Assembly: GCA_012845835.1 (NCBI GenBank)
Contig: JABAKD010000008.1
Location: 11,677,060 to 11,741,059 of the forward strand
Origin: Undaria pinnatifida
Taxonomy: Eukaryota; Sar; Phaeophyceae; Laminariales; Alariaceae
DNA length: 64,000 bases
Direction of reading: 5' to 3'
This document shows positions 41,601 to 51,750 of this stretch, one piece after another. The first letter of the stretch is position 1; each line of letters begins with the position of its first letter. A program made the position numbers and the translations under genes. Under the pieces are notes generated by a model. It was not told the origin of the DNA. It saw nothing but the letters and a program-made list of their open reading frames with translations, and ran no database searches.

Positions 41601-44600
41601 GAAGGAGAGAGAGGAAGGGAAACGGTGAGAGACAAGGCGACGAGGAAGATCGATAGAGGGAGGGAGAGCAACAGCACTTTGCCCTGCCCTGCCGTGCCAC
41701 TCCTTTTCCCCCTCTATCGACTCCGGGGTTTCACATATATAGCAGTCGTCGATTGCTTTCTCTTTACATTTTCGTAAAACCAAGGGAGGGTGCGAGCACC
41801 GAGTAGCGAAACGGGGACGCCAAGCCGAACGCGTGCGCTGCCGATGAGCAACCCGCCACCTCCATACCTGCCGCTCAGTGCCGGGCACCACCCCCGCTCT
41901 CTCGTCGAAACCTTGAGTTCGAACCGCGCCGAACCGAATGGCGACTTTTGCAAGATAACATTACAAAAACGCCGAGCATCGGGGACGGGGAACAACGGCC
42001 GGGGTGCGTTGGGGGGGGCGGGGGGCGGGGGCGGGGCGCACTCATTGCTTGCCTGAGTCATTTGACCATTGACCACGCATCCTTTTCGAGACGGAGCGGG
42101 GGGGGGGGGGGAGGTTGTCATTTGAGTTTGTTCGACGGAGCGATTGTCGCCGCTTTCGTTCCGTTCGTGGGGTGCGCGGAAGACGCTCACTTGCCATGCG
42201 AGGAGGAAGGTTACCATCGCTATCGTTTTCGCTAATGTTATCGTCTTTTCCATCATCATTATCTCCATCATCACCATCACCATGATCATCATCATCATCA
42301 TCATCACCATCAATGCCACCACCACCACAACTATCAACATTACGAAGACAACCAGCCCGAAACATTCGTGGCATTACGCCACGAAAAAAAAACAAGGCGC
42401 ACCCCATCCGGCCCCCTGCGCCACCTAACTCTACCCCACCCCACCCCACCCCACCCCACCCCACCCCACCTCAACCCACACCTCCCCCGACCACACTCCT
42501 ACCCCGACCCCACCCCGACCCCCACCCCGACCCCCACCCCTCCCCGACCCCACCCGTATCCCGACCCCACCCCACCCCACTCCACTCCACCCCATCCCGG
42601 CACACAAAACGCCTCTACCGCCCTCAAAACATGTCAACTCCCCCAAAACTCACTCGTCAAAGCCCGACCTAACGAGGCTGACGCTCGCATGACAAGGTCA
42701 GCCCGGACCGCCAGCATGGCACCGTACGATTGCTTCTGCCCGCCGGGGACCCTAGAGTAGTGTCCCTCCGGGGACACTACGGCCACGCCCCCAAGAAGGC
42801 TCGTTCGCGAAACACGCAAGTAGTGAAACCTTTTTTAGTGGGGCGGGGGGGGTTCATTGACGCAATCAATGGGGTTTAAACAGTAGGTAGGTAGGTAGGT
42901 GGGTGGGTGGGTGGGTAGGTGGGTGGGTGGGTGGGCGGCCACAAACGCAATCAATGCGGTATAGACAGTGGGTGGGTAGGTATGTGGTTAGGTGGGTGGG
43001 TGGGTGGGTAGGTGGGTGGGTGGGTGGGTGGGCGGCCACAAAACAAGCAAGCAGGGCAGGTGAAAAAACAGGGAAGGAACAAACGAACAAACACACAAAC
43101 CAACAAACAAGCATACAAACAAACAAACCTTAGACAACACAAACAACAACAAAAATACCGACCGACAAAACACACCTACGGTGTCTACCGACGAACACGC
43201 CACACCTGCAGAATCCGTTGTCGGTGCTGTTAAACCCAAGCTTGGGCCCGATATCCCCGATCGTGATGCCCGGAAGAGGCTTGTGATCCGTCAAACTTCT
43301 CAGCTGGATGAAAAACGGATGCACCCCCAGCTTTTCCCCCCCAATTACGAGCTGCGCCATCAGCACGCAGTGCGTCGATGTCTTTCCCAGCCCTCCGGGC
43401 CACCACTACATCGTGTTTGATATGGAACCGGGGATAGCGGGGCGGGGGGGGACCCCACGAGGGGGAGGGAGGGGGGGTAGCAAGTAGGTTGGGGGGGAAC
43501 GTGTGGAGGGGGGGGTCGTGTACTCAGTTTGTGCATGGCCGTCGTCTATGGACATCCCCACAATGCCAGCACGGAGCACGTCGGGTTTTCAACAATCAGG
43601 CAGACATCGCGTGCACAAGGTGTGAACGGGGGGGGGGGTTAGGGGATCGGGGGGAGTGCGGAAGGAGGGGTTCGGGGGTGCGGGAGGAGGCGTTAGGAAT
43701 GGGATGGCGGGGGGGGGTGGAGGGGGGGGCTGAGGAAGGGGGTTCGGGGATTGGGGGGGGGGAGGGGGGAGGGGGTCAGTCATGTCAGTGTGGTTATCCC
43801 TTGAACCCCTGAATGTACCAAACTCGGTCGGTCAGTCGGTCGGTTCGTCGGTAGGTCCGTCGGAAGGTCAAGAAAGCGCGACAAAAGCTAGAGCTGCAGG
43901 TGCAGCGTTGACACGCACAAACAGCGCTGGCAGTGTTATAGTTTATTCTCATACCTTCGTGCTCGTGAGCGTGGGGCTGTGGATGACGAACTCTTGGGTG
44001 GTCTTTGGAGCAGCGAGCAAGCGGACGGCCGACAACGCAATAGCCACAAACCGGGCAAAGCGCCATGCACAAGGTGCGTAGCAAGAAAATTGGGAAGGAG
44101 GAGGGGGGGGGGGATTAGTGGGGAATATCCGTCAAAAACGCCTCTAATATGGGTTTCCAAAAGGACACAAGCACAACAGAGACAACAAGCACGACAAACA
44201 CGCCAGTCATAACGCATTCAATGGACACAACCCAGACAAAACAGGCAACAAGTAATCACAACAAACACAACAATAGAGCAACTCCACCCGGCCCTCCCAC
44301 CTGATCAAACTTCGCCGTGGTCTCCAGCGCGCGCACGTTCGACCCATGCCCCAGCTCCGTCTGGACGTACGCGGTCAGTATGCGAAACGAGGTAGCAAGG
44401 GGCAGCCACTTCTCCCGCTGCTCCGGCGAGGTCTGGTAGCGCAGCGCAGGGATGACCATGGCCATGTGGACGTCGGTGGGGAGGATTTCGTCTACCGCCG
44501 TATAGGCCCACTTGATCTCCTGCTCAACGCCACCCCACCCCACCCCGAGGCAACCACGCGAGGCAGCGCGAAACGCAATGCGAGGGGTAACGTGCAAGCG

Positions 44601-46773
44601 TCAGCGCAAGGTGAGAAGGACGGGGTTGCGTAGTCGTGGATGATTAGTGTGCGTGCGTGCTTACGGGGGGGAGGGGGGGGTGTACTCAGTTTGTGCATGG
44701 CCGTAGTCGAATGACCATAGACCCTCGCATCCCTACCATGCCGGGACGGAGCACGTCGTGTTTTCACCAACCAGGCAGACATTGCTTGTACCAAGCGCGA
44801 AGCGCCGTGAGGTGTTCGCCGAGTCGCATGAGGGTGAACTGCGTCCTTCCAAGAACCGTTCGTAAGACGGACTTTGGCACTTTGTGCCTACTTCTTGCTT
44901 ATGGATGACAGCGACCTATGATTTATACTTTGTTTTCTAGTGTGGCCACTCCAGAGACAGCAATGGGTATTACTATGTAACTCCCTCGTGGGTGCCTTAC
45001 CATATTCACACTACGTGATGCGATCATTCCCCTTGTGCGGAGTTACGGTTCTCCACCCCGCACAATATGATCTAACTCGATAACCATCATGGTGCCCGCC
45101 AAAAAAAAAAAGTACCCTGGTTGTCTAGTTCACGCAGTGACTGGCATGTTTTACAGCGTCGCTGCCAACCAACGCCAACCCTAACATACATATAATGTTT
45201 CACAGCGTCGGTACCAACCGAGGCCAATTATTATATATATAGTTTAAAGGGGGGGATATAAACGGGGGGGGGGGAGGCAAAAGCGTAAAAAATGCACACA
45301 AATTGCGAAGAAAAGGCAGGGAAAAAGCGAGGGGGAAACAGGCATAGGCGTAGAAAATGTACGCAAAATGCGAAGAAAAGGCAGGGGAAAAGCGGATAAA
45401 AAGGAGAAGCAAAGAGAAGCGATGGCACACCTGTGGGTCGGTGAGGCCCATAGACTCGCACTTGAGGTGGAAGCGAGCCATTTTCTCCGCCGAGCGGATG
45501 TAGCGCTGGGTGTGGTTTTGGAACGGTCGGTCCTTGCTGCACTCATCAAAAAAAAAAGAAACGAAACGAAACGAAACGAAACGAAACGAAACGAAACGAA
45601 ACGAAACGAAACGAAACGAAACGAAACGAAACGAAACGAAACGAAACGGAACGAAGCGAAGCGAAACGGTTGGTTGCGAACCGTTACGAAACGACACGAA
45701 AACGAACGAAGCGATACAAAAAAAACGAAACGAAAGGGCACCCGAACAAAATAAACCAACCGAACGATGCTAAATTAACAGAACCGAACTGAACTGCGTC
45801 GTATTGTATGGCATTAAACTTGACCGCACTGAATCGGTTTGATTCGTACTGCAATAAAGCGTCCGACGACCCGACCCGACCCGACCCGACCCGACCCCCG
45901 AGAAGTAACCGAACGGAACGGAACGGAACGGAAGCGAACGGAACGAAACCGAACCGAAACCGAACGGAACGAAACCGAACCGAAAATACTCAATATCATA
46001 ACTTGATAAAAATAACGGATACATCGACAAAACATAGTCGGTAAACCGACAGCCATAACCGACGAATATAATCAAGTACACCCGTAAAACAACCTCCGAG
46101 GGTGTCTCTAGCAAGGTACCAATACATACCCTGGGGTACCCACTCTGTTCACGTTGGCCATACCCGGGTAAATACCCGGGTATGTCCAGAGTACACAACC
46201 CTACTAAACGTACCCTCGCAAAACCCACATAGCAGGAGCTACAGATATGGAGGTATTAACCCCTTTACAACTGGAACCCCGTTTTTGGGGACGAAATTAC
46301 TTGGATTTAGTCTAGGGAGGGGTTCGGGGGCTCTAAAGGGGTGAAGGAATACCACGTTTCGGCCCTTTTTTTCCCCCCCCCCTGAATGACGGGGGTTCTT
46401 AACCCCCGAAATCGTTGGAAAAAATCGCTCATATTTTTTTCGCAAAATGAACATTTTTGTTTTTCTAATACCTAGTAGGCCATGGGATACTTCATCGGCT
46501 TTGCACTTTTCTTTTGCCCTCTGATCAAGGTTTTGCCTCAGAAGAGGCATAGAGCTCCTCAAGCAAACACCCTCAGGCTGGCAAAAACAAGAAAAAAAAA
46601 ACGGTGCATCTTATCACCGCAGCGTGCGTCTTCCGTCCTAACCTGTCAAACACGGGGTCGGCCTCGATCTGACCCTGGATGTCAACCATGCGCTCGAAGG
46701 CAGCCCTGCCCCCGTAGATCATGTAAGCCAGCTGCAGGGGCCGGACAGAAGAGCCGGTCCTCTCCTTCACCAT
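37490..46773 (-). CDS. ACOX: Peroxisomal acyl-CoA oxidase, 13 exons
   Basis: FAD enzyme oxidising acyl-CoA to trans-2-enoyl-CoA with release of hydrogen peroxide, the first step of peroxisomal beta-oxidation. Exons: 46773-46643, 45536-45431, 44519-44301, 44002-43955, 43405-43206, 42829-42654, 41944-41868, 41451-41272, 40363-40215, 39750-39415, 38820-38643, 38219-38050, 37610-37490; every junction restores frame (696 aa). FAD/substrate motifs: YVQTELGHGSNVRALET (about 130-146) and WWPGGLGKTS (169-178). The FCRFHYLRVSR (233-243), VRTQGF (300-305) and CGGHGFSLFSGLP blocks follow. The catalytic Glu is at about 417 (VTLEGT), matching the family position. The C-terminal helices contain TDAWQFTDKYLGSAL. 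The protein ends PRL, a weak type 1 peroxisomal targeting signal. The ATG at 46773 fits family length; an earlier start in a spliced 5' exon is possible. Exon 10 has an Ala/Pro-rich insertion. Exon 4 is only 48 bp. Confidence 0.93.
37800..38030. repeat. CCAT/CCAC tetranucleotide tract in ACOX intron 12
   Basis: About 230 bp of TCCATCCACC-like units. Confidence 0.85.
38436..38632. repeat. (CAACAC)n / (CAA)n microsatellite in ACOX intron 11
   Basis: Perfect ACCAACACC hexamers, then CAC and CAA runs up to 38632, ten bases from the exon 11 donor. Confidence 0.9.
39205..39345. repeat. (CTACTG)n / (CTG)n microsatellite in ACOX intron 10
   Basis: CTACTGCTACTG and CTGCTGCTG runs; open Ala/Leu/Ser frames are shadows of the repeat. 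Confidence 0.9.
40393..40448. repeat. (GGGAT)n microsatellite in ACOX intron 8
   Basis: Eleven GGGAT units; (CATCC)n in gene sense, 30 bp upstream of the exon 9 acceptor at 40364. Confidence 0.9.
40795..41040. repeat. ~88-bp tandem repeat x 3, related to MITE family 1 ends
   Basis: Each unit holds CAGAAACGTTTC..CCAAAAAGAGGTA and TATCGTAGCACGTA.TTCCTAT. The CAGAAA..TTTC and ATCGTAGCACG blocks are the family 1 right end, so this looks like an amplified MITE terminus. Confidence 0.7.
41041..41080. repeat. 40-bp perfect inverse match to 12470-12509
   Basis: TATTGCTCTCTGTACCACAC then CACCGCCCTTACTGGGGGAC is the exact inverse of 12470-12509 in a DNAAF11 intron. Confidence 0.85.
42035..42105 (-). 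mobile_element. Repeat family 3, short diverged copy in ACOX intron 6
   Basis: The minus strand reads GCTCCGTCTCGAAAAGGATG, GTCAATGGTCAAATGACTCA, GGCAAGCAATGAGTGCGCCC. A C-rich tract then runs to within about 60 bp of the secure exon 7 acceptor at 41945. Confidence 0.65.
42236..42345. repeat. (ATC)n microsatellite in ACOX intron 6
   Basis: CATCATCACC-like trinucleotides. Confidence 0.85.
42428..42600. repeat. (CCCCA)n microsatellite in ACOX intron 6
   Basis: Perfect ACCCC pentamers to 42472, then CCCCGACC variants to 42600; begins 55 bp from the exon 6 donor. Confidence 0.9.
42850..43040. repeat. ~105-bp duplication of a GGGT tract in ACOX intron 5
   Basis: Two copies of CGCAATCAATG.GGT.TA.ACAG followed by GGTGGGTAGGT tracts and GGGCGGCCACAAA. 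Confidence 0.75.
43519..43628 (-). mobile_element. Repeat family 3, truncated copy in ACOX intron 4
   Basis: GTACTCAGTTTGTGCATGGC and CACGGAGCACGTCGGGTTTTC... core blocks are split by a small deletion. In gene sense a C-rich tract follows, then the secure exon 5 acceptor at 43406. Confidence 0.75.
44681..45185 (-). mobile_element. Repeat family 3, full-length copy in ACOX intron 2
   Basis: Collinear with 6109-6640 over the whole length. In gene sense it ends GTACACCCCCCCCTCCCCCC about 160 bp before the secure exon 3 acceptor at 44520. Confidence 0.8.
45552..45662. repeat. (GAAAC)n microsatellite in ACOX intron 1
   Basis: Over 20 units. In gene sense it is (GTTTC)n, followed by a T run and the exon 2 acceptor GAGTGCAG at 45537, so the repeat forms most of the polypyrimidine tract. 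Confidence 0.92.
46257..46500. mobile_element. MITE family 2 copy beside a MITE family 1 remnant, ACOX intron 1
   Basis: 46257-46345 reads TTAACCCCTTTACAACTGGA ... GGGGGCTCTAAAGGGGT. 46375-46500 holds inverse family 1 blocks (TAGTAGGCCATGGGATACTT then CATCGG). This is the same pairing as at 4614-5043 and 59565-60019. Confidence 0.65.
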
Positions 46774-48652
46774 CAGAGGGTGCTGCGGGGCCTGAGGCAA
46801 CAAGGCCAGGAACGAGTGGGCGGGTGGGTGGGTGACCTCGGGTATACGACGAGCCGCCGGCAGGGCCCATCAAGCCCGCTGATCCCACGCCGACCGCAAT
46901 CAATGGTCGGCCACAGCAAATCGAAGGTTGGTCACAGCCAGCACACAATTTGGTAGAATAATTGGTAATCTCTAGCCTTCGGTGGTCGGGTGGTTGGTGG
47001 GCGGGCGGGTGCGTTTGTGCTACTTTTGGTACGTGCAAACAAAAGGTATGCGCTACTGCTGCACTGCACAAGTATATTGAGAAGGGGTGGGTGGGTGGGT
47101 TGGTGAGGTTGCCTTACCGCGTTCAAATCCTCAAACGCACCAGATAAAGGAAGACCTAAACATGTTACCCTTTGGAGGTTTTAAGCTGGTTTTAGTGTTT
47201 TTGGGTGTTTTTTCTTGCACATCACATGAGGGCGTAGACCCAACCCATTGCCAACCCCAACCCTAACCTACGTAAAGCCTAAGACCCTTCGCTAGCCGCG
47301 CAGTTTGGACAATTTGGCAAAAAAAGTGCCGACCACCTAAGAAAACGTACCATGTGGTACTATTTGTGGGACTGTTATCTGGTGTGTTTTGAGGGTTTGA
47401 GAACGCGGCGAATCTACTAGGGTTGATGGGTGTTTCACACTTCGTACGTAGTACGTACCAAGTATGCAAAAAAAACGCACCGGGTACCACTGAACTATTA
47501 CCGGAAAAAAACTTAAAATAGTGCACTCATTCGAGGACAAAACTACAGCACAGCAAGCAACAACACTACAACATGGAACCATATTTTGAAGTAGGAAGTG
47601 GCATTTACAGTCGGGAAACGAGTTGAGAAATCGCGGGAACATTTTTTCTTACTGAACCGCGTTTCGGGCACAAAAGATTCGGAGTTAGGACCGGGACACT
47701 TTTTGCCTTACAATCATTGTTAGTATCTGGGTGTTCATCACTCATCACATCGTACACAATACAAAAGGGGGGGGAGTGAGAGCGCTACGTAAACGAGTAC
47801 CTGGCACCAGTCAGTAGATATCATTATGTGACACGAATAAGTATGTGTATACGTCTCTTCCTCCTCTCCTCCTCCCATCCTCTTATCCTCTCAACCCGAA
47901 TACACAACCCAACCTTGCCCTTCCGTGACTACGTCATGCTAAAACGTTTTCGCCTTTTGGGACCAAGGCATTGCAACCGAATCTGTATCAGGTGAGGTGG
48001 TCTTGGCAACCGCCTACCGGGGCAACGCAACAATTGCAGTACAACTAGCACGGGGGATCGTACAGCATTAACGAGGACCAAGAATGGTGGGTAAAAACAG
48101 TGGAATATACTGTTTTTAGTGTATATCGTGGGTCTTAATTACTATCGTCCTCCCCTAATACTACCATACTGCGCACGCGTCAGACGCTTTGTGCCCGTTG
48201 TCCTTCGGGCACACACCCTCCCCGAGTAGTCCAGGTGTGCGTGTGTGCTGTCTCTACATATTGACTGTACACGGGGTTCTTGCCTGCGCATGGCATCAAA
48301 TCCCTGTCACTGACCACACGAACGCTTCCTGATTCTTCCTCTGGTATATACAGACCAAGAAGAAGGAGAAAAGCAGTCAGGCGCTTTAACCTTTACCCGT
48401 GAAATTCGACTTCGGGACCCAGATATAGCACCACCTACCAGGACATCGCAAAAAAAAAAATAGGCGCGGCATCACCAGCCGATAACTGGCATAGGGTGTG
48501 CCACCTGCACGATGAGCCGCGTAGCGTCATGCTGCGGGCGCGTTGTATAATACAGTTACAGTATCGACCACTCAATCGGAAGAACTCACATCTGACATAA
48601 AAGTATATACACTCCCTCATACGAGTGTACTGATCGTTCTGGTACTGGACGA
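46774..48652. other. Intergenic upstream of ACOX, no gene
   Basis: Presumably holds the ACOX promoter. GGGT microrepeats lie at 46818-46835, 46985-47005 and 47083-47105. No 5' exon recognised. Confidence 0.4.
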
Positions 48653-48900
48653 TGTTATTAAAAAAAATTACACTCCAGCTGTGAGATCGAACATTTTGTC
48701 GAAACTCATCTTTGCAAGCTGTGTGTGATACTCCGATCGCGCGTATTACTGGGTGTGCGTCCTCATGAAGGATATAGGTCGGCGACTCCCCTTGGAACTA
48801 CAGTTTAGCTTGTACCAGGGTCAACAGGGATATGTTAGTCAGTCTGTGCGCGGAAACTCTAAAATCCGTTTTTGAGGGGGACAAAATCTGACAGCTGTGG
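48653..48900 (+). repeat. Interspersed repeat family 6, reference copy
   Basis: ACACTCCAGCTGTGAGATCG, TTGCAAGCTGTGTGTGATAC, AAGGATATAGGTCGGCGACT and CGGAAACTCTAAAATCCGTT are shared with 13965-14225 and, inverted, 21590-21830. A shorter relative is at 61655-61730. Confidence 0.7.
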
Positions 48901-51750
48901 AAGGAACGATATCATCATCCCCTTTCTCAGCAGCGTCGGGCTGCCATACGCAAACATAAATTGCGTGGCCGACGAAATAGTTCGTCATTTCTTTCGTCCC
49001 CTGTCGCCTCTGACTAAGGCTGTGAGTTGGCTGACTACAACCCGCAAACTAGTTATTTTACTGTACTGCAGACAGCGATATGTGCTGCCCTGCTGTTCCT
49101 CAGTGCACTGCACAAAAAAACATCGTTAGAGTTAGATCGGACGTTCGACGAGGGTATCGAATAACAGGAGAAAAAAAGCGATGGTGAATTGCAAGTTGTA
49201 GGTGGCACTCGGGTGACGGGGGAAGGCATTTGGGATTACAGAGTGCAGCAGGAGTGCCTAGTACGGAAGAAAGGAGTTATTTTATTAGACTAGTCTATTA
49301 CTGCCTGGCAGTTGGCTAGGTAGCATGTTACAGTTTCAGCAGTAGTTCCTTGCGGCGGCGATTGGCGGCAATTTGCGGGGCTCTTGCCTAGTATTCGCAA
49401 CGGACCGGTAACGTTCTTGTGGCTCGAATGAGTTATATATCGATATACTTTTTACTACCTGGTATTTTACACACATAAAAGTTAGTTGTTGGCTTACTTC
49501 GCCACTCAACCGATAGCTATTTAGCCGTCAAGTTCAGCCAACTCAAAGACCAACCCAAAAAGGGTTACGAGGGCGAGTTGCAAATATTTCACATGTCGGA
49601 CTGACAGATCATCGATCCCTACCTAATGATCTAGATACTTCAGGAAGATTTGTAAGGTCTCGTAGCTAATGTCCCCCGCGGGAGCCGTACGATCTGCATG
49701 ATCTGGCACATGCTTCCGGGATTGGAATTGTACTCCACTCATACAGATCCTGCTCAGCATTTTATAACGGCAGCTATAGGATCAATCATTACAGATGATC
49801 TAGATGATCTAGATCGTGATCTGTCGGAGGCGTGCAAAGATTAACCCCTTCGGGTGTTAACCCATTTAGCACCGCAGTCCCGACATGGGGACAAAACACT
49901 TGAAGTCAGAATAGGATAAGTTTTTTTAGGAGTTGGGAATGGGTTAAGATGGGAAATATGCCCAAAAAGGACGACGCTTACAGCATCGGCCACACGAGGC
50001 AGCCGAGGCTGCTTGGGTAAAAGATGGGTGCCCGTCCGCACCGCCTTTTTTTTCTTTTCATCGCTACTTTTAATCTCCAGCTCAACTCCTACGAGGTTTT
50101 ACCCTCAGCGACCTTCTTCTGGCCAAGCCGTGGTCACAGGCGTGTTCCCTCCTCCCCTCCGGTACTTGCCTTCTTTTTATCGATCATCTGGTTCAGCATT
50201 TATTCGCACTCTTCAACTTGTTATGCTCACCGATTTGATCGGATTAGGAATGCAAAAAGCTGTATATATTACAACACGTCGCGCGCATCACGGCGAATAT
50301 TGCACTGCTGTTGCTGCACGCTGTGACTCATCACTACTGTACTAAGTCGCTTGGTGAGGCCGCACTAAATGCTCGTCGGGTTTTCGGTCGCTGTACGTGG
50401 GCTCCAAGAAGGGTTGATCCTCTTTTCGCCTGGTCCGCCGACTGATAGACAAGAAACGGCGCAGCTTGGGCAGAGGGTACACTACTCATTCTCGTCATGC
50501 GACCCATGGGAACCGTTGGGACTGTTTGTGCATACCTGCACAGCACAGCAGCAGCACGACCTCTGTCAGCCCGTCTGCTGTATACTAATGAATACCAGCA
50601 GGTACGAAAGCCGTACGGGTACATACGAATTGCAGGTATGATGCTATGACCGTAATACGTCGTTGCAAAACCATGACGACCGCGGTGTCAAAAGGATCAA
50701 CAAGTATCGGGCGGGTGGCAATACGTAGGGACAAGGGAGGAAGGGCAGCACGGACAACATGAGCAACAACGCAACCCGTGCGGCGGGTGCTCCCCCCAAA
50801 GCCTATTCCACTATGTATACGTACAAAAGAACAGTCATTGGTGGTAGCGTCCGCCGCGTGGATTGCGTTTTCGCTCGTGCGTACTGCTCACCCCCCTTCC
50901 TTCTCCCCGCTCTCTCCTCGACAGCAGTCATATTGATGGTTTATTGCCGCTGACCATGGTTTTGCAACGTACTGAATTACACCACGAGTAACAAACGATG
51001 TCATATTTCTCACGACCTGCGTCTACCGTACTTGTGTTCATGCCTGTTTGTGCTCGTGCGAATACAGCAGACGGACTGCAACTGTAGTACTGCACATACC
51101 TGGTATATAGGCGTGGGTCACGCAGCAGGGCGTCTGACGTCTGACACACCGGCCGCAAGTGGAGCTTTCTATTATTGTTGCACAACACGACGAGTACGAA
51201 CAAAATGATCATATGAGCGAACAACAGGCGGCGAAATGTGGGACGGCTTTCAGCACAGTGGCAGTACAGTAGTAGCGCATGTATGTCTGCATCCACTCAC
51301 CGCCGGCATAGTAGAAGAAGTATATCCACCATCGCTCTCAACTGACGTTCCTTGTTCGTAACGAGTTGCCATGTTCTCGTGCTTGTTGTGAGAGATCATG
51401 GTTTTCAGTCACGAGTCAGCGGGTTCACGTACACCGCAACCGCAGCGAAGGTGTTCCACATATCTTTGAGGCGTTTCTAACATCTTCCTTGATCACATAC
51501 AAATGTGTTCATAAATATAATAACCATTTGAAATATTTCTAATATAAAAAGTATAGTTTATATTTTCGGACGTAGTCTTTGACCTTTGGGTTATTTTTGA
51601 CACCGAAAAAAGCACCTGCTGTTGCACGCTGCTGCCTTCCACCGCACACCGACTCTGTGCCCACGCACGTGGCGGAGCGCAACCACCCAGAGATTGAAGA
51701 GAAAAATTGTGTTTCCGCCTGACCGCCAGAGCGCGTCGCCGCCGGTCTTC
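48901..51750. other. Intergenic upstream of the exostosin gene, no gene
   Basis: 49850-49950 is a diverged MITE family 2 copy (GTTAACCCATTTAGCACCGC ... GGGAATGGGTTAAGATGGG). Repeated GATCTAGAT motifs occur at 49625-49815. Open frames near 50013-50641 have no family match. The promoter and 5' leader of the exostosin gene should lie in the last few hundred bases. Confidence 0.4.
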
